From: an uncultured Oscillospiraceae bacterium
Lineage (GTDB): Bacteria; Bacillota; Clostridia; Oscillospirales; Oscillospiraceae
Direction of reading: 5' to 3'
Assembly (NCBI GenBank): GCA_910577805.1
Contig: CAJTOE010000041.1
Location: forward strand, 1-15,994
DNA: 15,994 nt
Notes under the pieces: model-generated
The model's input: the letters and a program-made list of their open reading frames with translations, nothing else
Database searches by the model: none
What the model was told of the DNA's origin: nothing
Part shown: one piece after another, positions 14,661 through 15,994 of the stretch
Position numbering within the stretch: position 1 is the stretch's first letter
How the letters are laid out: each line of letters opens with the position of its first letter
Translations under genes and position numbers: made by a program

Positions 14661-14791
14661 AGGTCCTTCTCCGTTTCGGTGGGTGCAAAATGCAGCTCTT
14701 CGCACTTCTTCTGTGCGTCCATCAGAATGTTGAGGGCCTTCTCGACACTGCGTGCCATTTCCAGGTACATCTCTTCTCTGTAGTCTGCCAT
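14657..14791 (-). CDS. 44-aa small protein
   Basis: A short open frame with unusually complete signals. A 17-spaced extended -10 promoter lies at 14810-14838. A GAGGTGAT ribosome binding site, close to the full anti-16S complement, sits eight bases before the ATG at 14791. The product begins MADYREEMYLEMARSVEKAL and continues NILMDAQKKCEELHF. It is an acidic amphipathic helix with regular hydrophobic spacing, one Cys and a charged tail. I recognise no family; a helical adaptor or regulator is possible. It is read away from and downstream of tepA on the same strand, but its own promoter suggests separate control. The stop lies in the hairpin at 14632-14660. Confidence 0.75.
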   Translation of the reverse strand: MADYREEMYLEMARSVEKALNILMDAQKKCEELHFAPTETEKDL

Positions 14792-14809
14792 ATTGATCAC
14801 CTCGGCCGG

Positions 14810-14838
14810 ATTCTATCACATACCTTATAAAAAAACAA
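14810..14838 (-). promoter_or_regulatory. Sigma-A promoter of the 44-aa gene
   Basis: On the - strand TTGTTT (14833-14838), 17 bases, and TAGAAT (14810-14815), with TG one base before the -10. The AT-rich stretch upstream of the -35 could act as an UP element. Confidence 0.7.
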
Positions 14839-14861
14839 TAGGGTTTTGAAATTTTTATAAA

Positions 14862-15536
14862 TTATTTATTTTTTCTTTCGTCAATCATCCCGTGAAGCCG
14901 CTCCAGAGCCGCCGAAAGCCCGCCGATTTCATCGATCAGCCCCAATTCCACCGCCTCCTCACCGTAAATCACGCTCCCGACGTCCGCCGCCAGCTCCCCG
15001 GTCTGGAGCATCAATTTGGTAAATACATCCCGCTTCACCCGGCTGTTGGCCGTGACGAACTGTATGATGCGCTCCTGAATGCGCTCAAAATAGTAAAAGG
15101 TCTGGGGCACCCCAATCACCAGCCCGTTGAGCCGCACCGGATGGATGGTCATAGCGGCGGAGGGCGCGATAAACGACTGCTTGGCCGACACCGCCAAGGG
15201 CACCCCAATGGAGTGCCCGCCTCCCAGTACCAGCGACACTGTGGGCTTGGACATGCTGGAAATCAGCTCCGCAATCCCAAGGCCCGCTTCTATGTCGCCC
15301 CCTACCGTGTTCAGCAGCACCAGAAGCCCGTCGATCTGGTCGCTCTCCTCCACCGTGGCCAGCAGGGGCATTACATGCTCGTACTTGGTGCTTTTGCTGG
15401 TGGGGGGCAGGACCTGGTGGCCCTCGATCTGTCCCACGATGGTCAGGACGTGGATGGTCCCCCGCTGCGTCTCAATGATTGAAGAACCCAGCTCGTTAAT
15501 AGCCTGGAGCTGGGGCTGTTCCTGATTTTCGTCCAT
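14862..15536 (-). CDS. tepA: TepA/YmfB ClpP-like serine protease
   Basis: A 224-aa member of the ClpP/crotonase fold. The blocks GQIEGHQVLPPTSKSTKYEH, LNTVGGDIEAGL, GGGHSIGVP (Ser109 nucleophile) and MTIHPVRLNG (His132) match the Bacillus TepA family. The end YGEEAVELGLIDEIGG is also typical. TepA was named for helping protein translocation in Bacillus, perhaps by degrading signal peptides, and is cytoplasmic. The start at 15536 follows AAGGAGG with a 7-base gap; an ATG six bases earlier is too close to the site. It is transcribed divergently from the amidase-like gene, with a 106-base gap. No clear sigma-A promoter was found for it. Confidence 0.93.
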   Translation of the reverse strand: MDENQEQPQLQAINELGSSIIETQRGTIHVLTIVGQIEGHQVLPPTSKSTKYEHVMPLLATVEESDQIDGLLVLLNTVGGDIEAGLGIAELISSMSKPTVSLVLGGGHSIGVPLAVSAKQSFIAPSAAMTIHPVRLNGLVIGVPQTFYYFERIQERIIQFVTANSRVKRDVFTKLMLQTGELAADVGSVIYGEEAVELGLIDEIGGLSAALERLHGMIDERKNK

Positions 15537-15588
15537 AAGCATTCCTCCTTGCGTACCCATAGCTTGGTTCAATGGCGCGGTTTTTAAT

Positions 15589-15616
15589 CACCATCCGGGT
15601 CCATTTCACATAGAAT
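15589..15616 (+). promoter_or_regulatory. Sigma-K/E-like sporulation promoter candidate
   Basis: CACC (15589-15592), 16 bases, then CATAGAAT (15609-15616). The sigma-K consensus is mACm, 16-17 bases, CATAnnnTA; the match is complete except the last base. No sigma-A -35 is found for the TAGAAT at 15611. Placed 26 bases before the amidase-like start codon. Confidence 0.45.
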
Positions 15617-15642
15617 GTGGAAAAACAGGAGGTTTTAAGCCT

Positions 15643-15994
15643 ATGCCAATCATTTACTTATCGCCGTCCACACAGGAATATAATCCTTATGTCAACGGAG
15701 GCAGCGAAGAGCAGTACATGAACCTGCTGGCGGACAAAATGGTCCCCTATCTGGACGCCTCCGGCATCCGGTACAGCCGCAACACCCCGGATATGACCGC
15801 CGCATCGTCCATTACCGCCTCCAACGCCGGGAATTACGACCTGCATCTGGCCCTCCACTCCAACGCCGCGCCCCCCGCCCAGAGCGGGACTGTGCAGGGC
15901 TCTATTACCTTTTATTATCCTGGCAGCATTGAGGGCCAGCGGGCCGCACAGATCATCGCCAACAATTTAAAGACGATCTACCCCAACCCCAACC
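15643..15994 (+). CDS. N-acetylmuramoyl-L-alanine amidase-like protein (3' end outside window)
   Basis: The frame starts at ATG 15643 after AGGAGG and is open to the right edge (117 codons). The sequence fits the zinc-dependent amidase_3 fold that cuts peptide stems from peptidoglycan. The first strand is IIYLSPSTQEYN, a helix carries GGSEEQYMNLLAD with a probable zinc ligand Glu, and GIRYSRNTP and DLHLALHSNAAP with a zinc His follow. The usual first zinc His (GHGG in classical amidases) is not present; SPSTQ stands in its place. The final catalytic Glu region is outside the window. No signal peptide is seen, so it may act inside the mother cell or after lysis. The sigma-K-like promoter suggests a sporulation role, but this is inference. 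Confidence 0.85.
   Translation, partial: MPIIYLSPSTQEYNPYVNGGSEEQYMNLLADKMVPYLDASGIRYSRNTPDMTAASSITASNAGNYDLHLALHSNAAPPAQSGTVQGSITFYYPGSIEGQRAAQIIANNLKTIYPNPN

Noticed and set aside
14601..14819. A 72-codon - strand frame overlapping the 44-aa gene
   Set aside because: It starts within the promoter region of the 44-aa gene without a ribosome binding site and reads through two palindromes. The 44-aa frame has better signals.

Overview
The window looks like a chromosomal stretch from a high-GC, Gram-positive, probably spore-forming gut Clostridia (Oscillospiraceae, in the Flavonifractor/Lawsonibacter/Intestinimonas neighbourhood). The grounds are the GC-rich codon use, strong AGGAGG-type ribosome binding sites and sigma-A promoters with 17-base spacers. 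Firmicutes signature genes agree: an M24 peptidase next to efp and a CD1247-like gene, yqeG, tepA and a T-box-controlled leuA. The genus is inferred from style; no rRNA is present.

Left part (1-5190, + strand): the 3' end of an operon of three ATGA-overlapping genes. They encode a SWIM zinc-finger protein (5' end outside the window), an unrecognised 110-aa protein, and an 1156-aa protein with a C-terminal DUF4132 domain. SWIM plus DUF4132 is the signature of the poorly understood YehL-type MoxR ATPase/VWA gene clusters (E. coli yehI/yehL/yehM/yehP/yehQ). Their ATPase and VWA genes, if present, would lie upstream. The operon ends at a bidirectional terminator.

Middle part (5194-9701, - strand): one operon runs yqeG (HAD phosphatase) > endonuclease IV-like TIM barrel > secreted DUF3298 protein > M24 Xaa-Pro peptidase, from a promoter at 9673-9701. 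It is followed by efp and a CD1247-like zinc-ribbon gene, transcribed from a separate promoter at 6235-6263. Between the two units lies a dispersed palindromic repeat that folds on paper as a four-way cloverleaf. A second, expanded copy lies at 10466-10624, just after an unrecognised 248-aa gene transcribed divergently from yqeG.

Right part: a YciI-like gene (+) converges on leuA (-). LeuA is preceded by a complete T-box leader with a likely Leu CUG specifier, UGGU acceptor site, terminator and sigma-A promoter. Next comes an AT-rich island (about 13,100-14,520) with a small membrane-anchored or exported protein and a TraX-like membrane protein, bounded on one side by two more palindromic repeats. 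A 44-aa gene with a convincing promoter and ribosome binding site follows, then the ClpP-like protease gene tepA. Divergent from tepA is the start of an N-acetylmuramoyl-L-alanine amidase-like gene with a sigma-K-like promoter; it runs off the right edge.

No tRNA, rRNA, CRISPR array, insertion sequence with a transposase, or prophage gene was seen.
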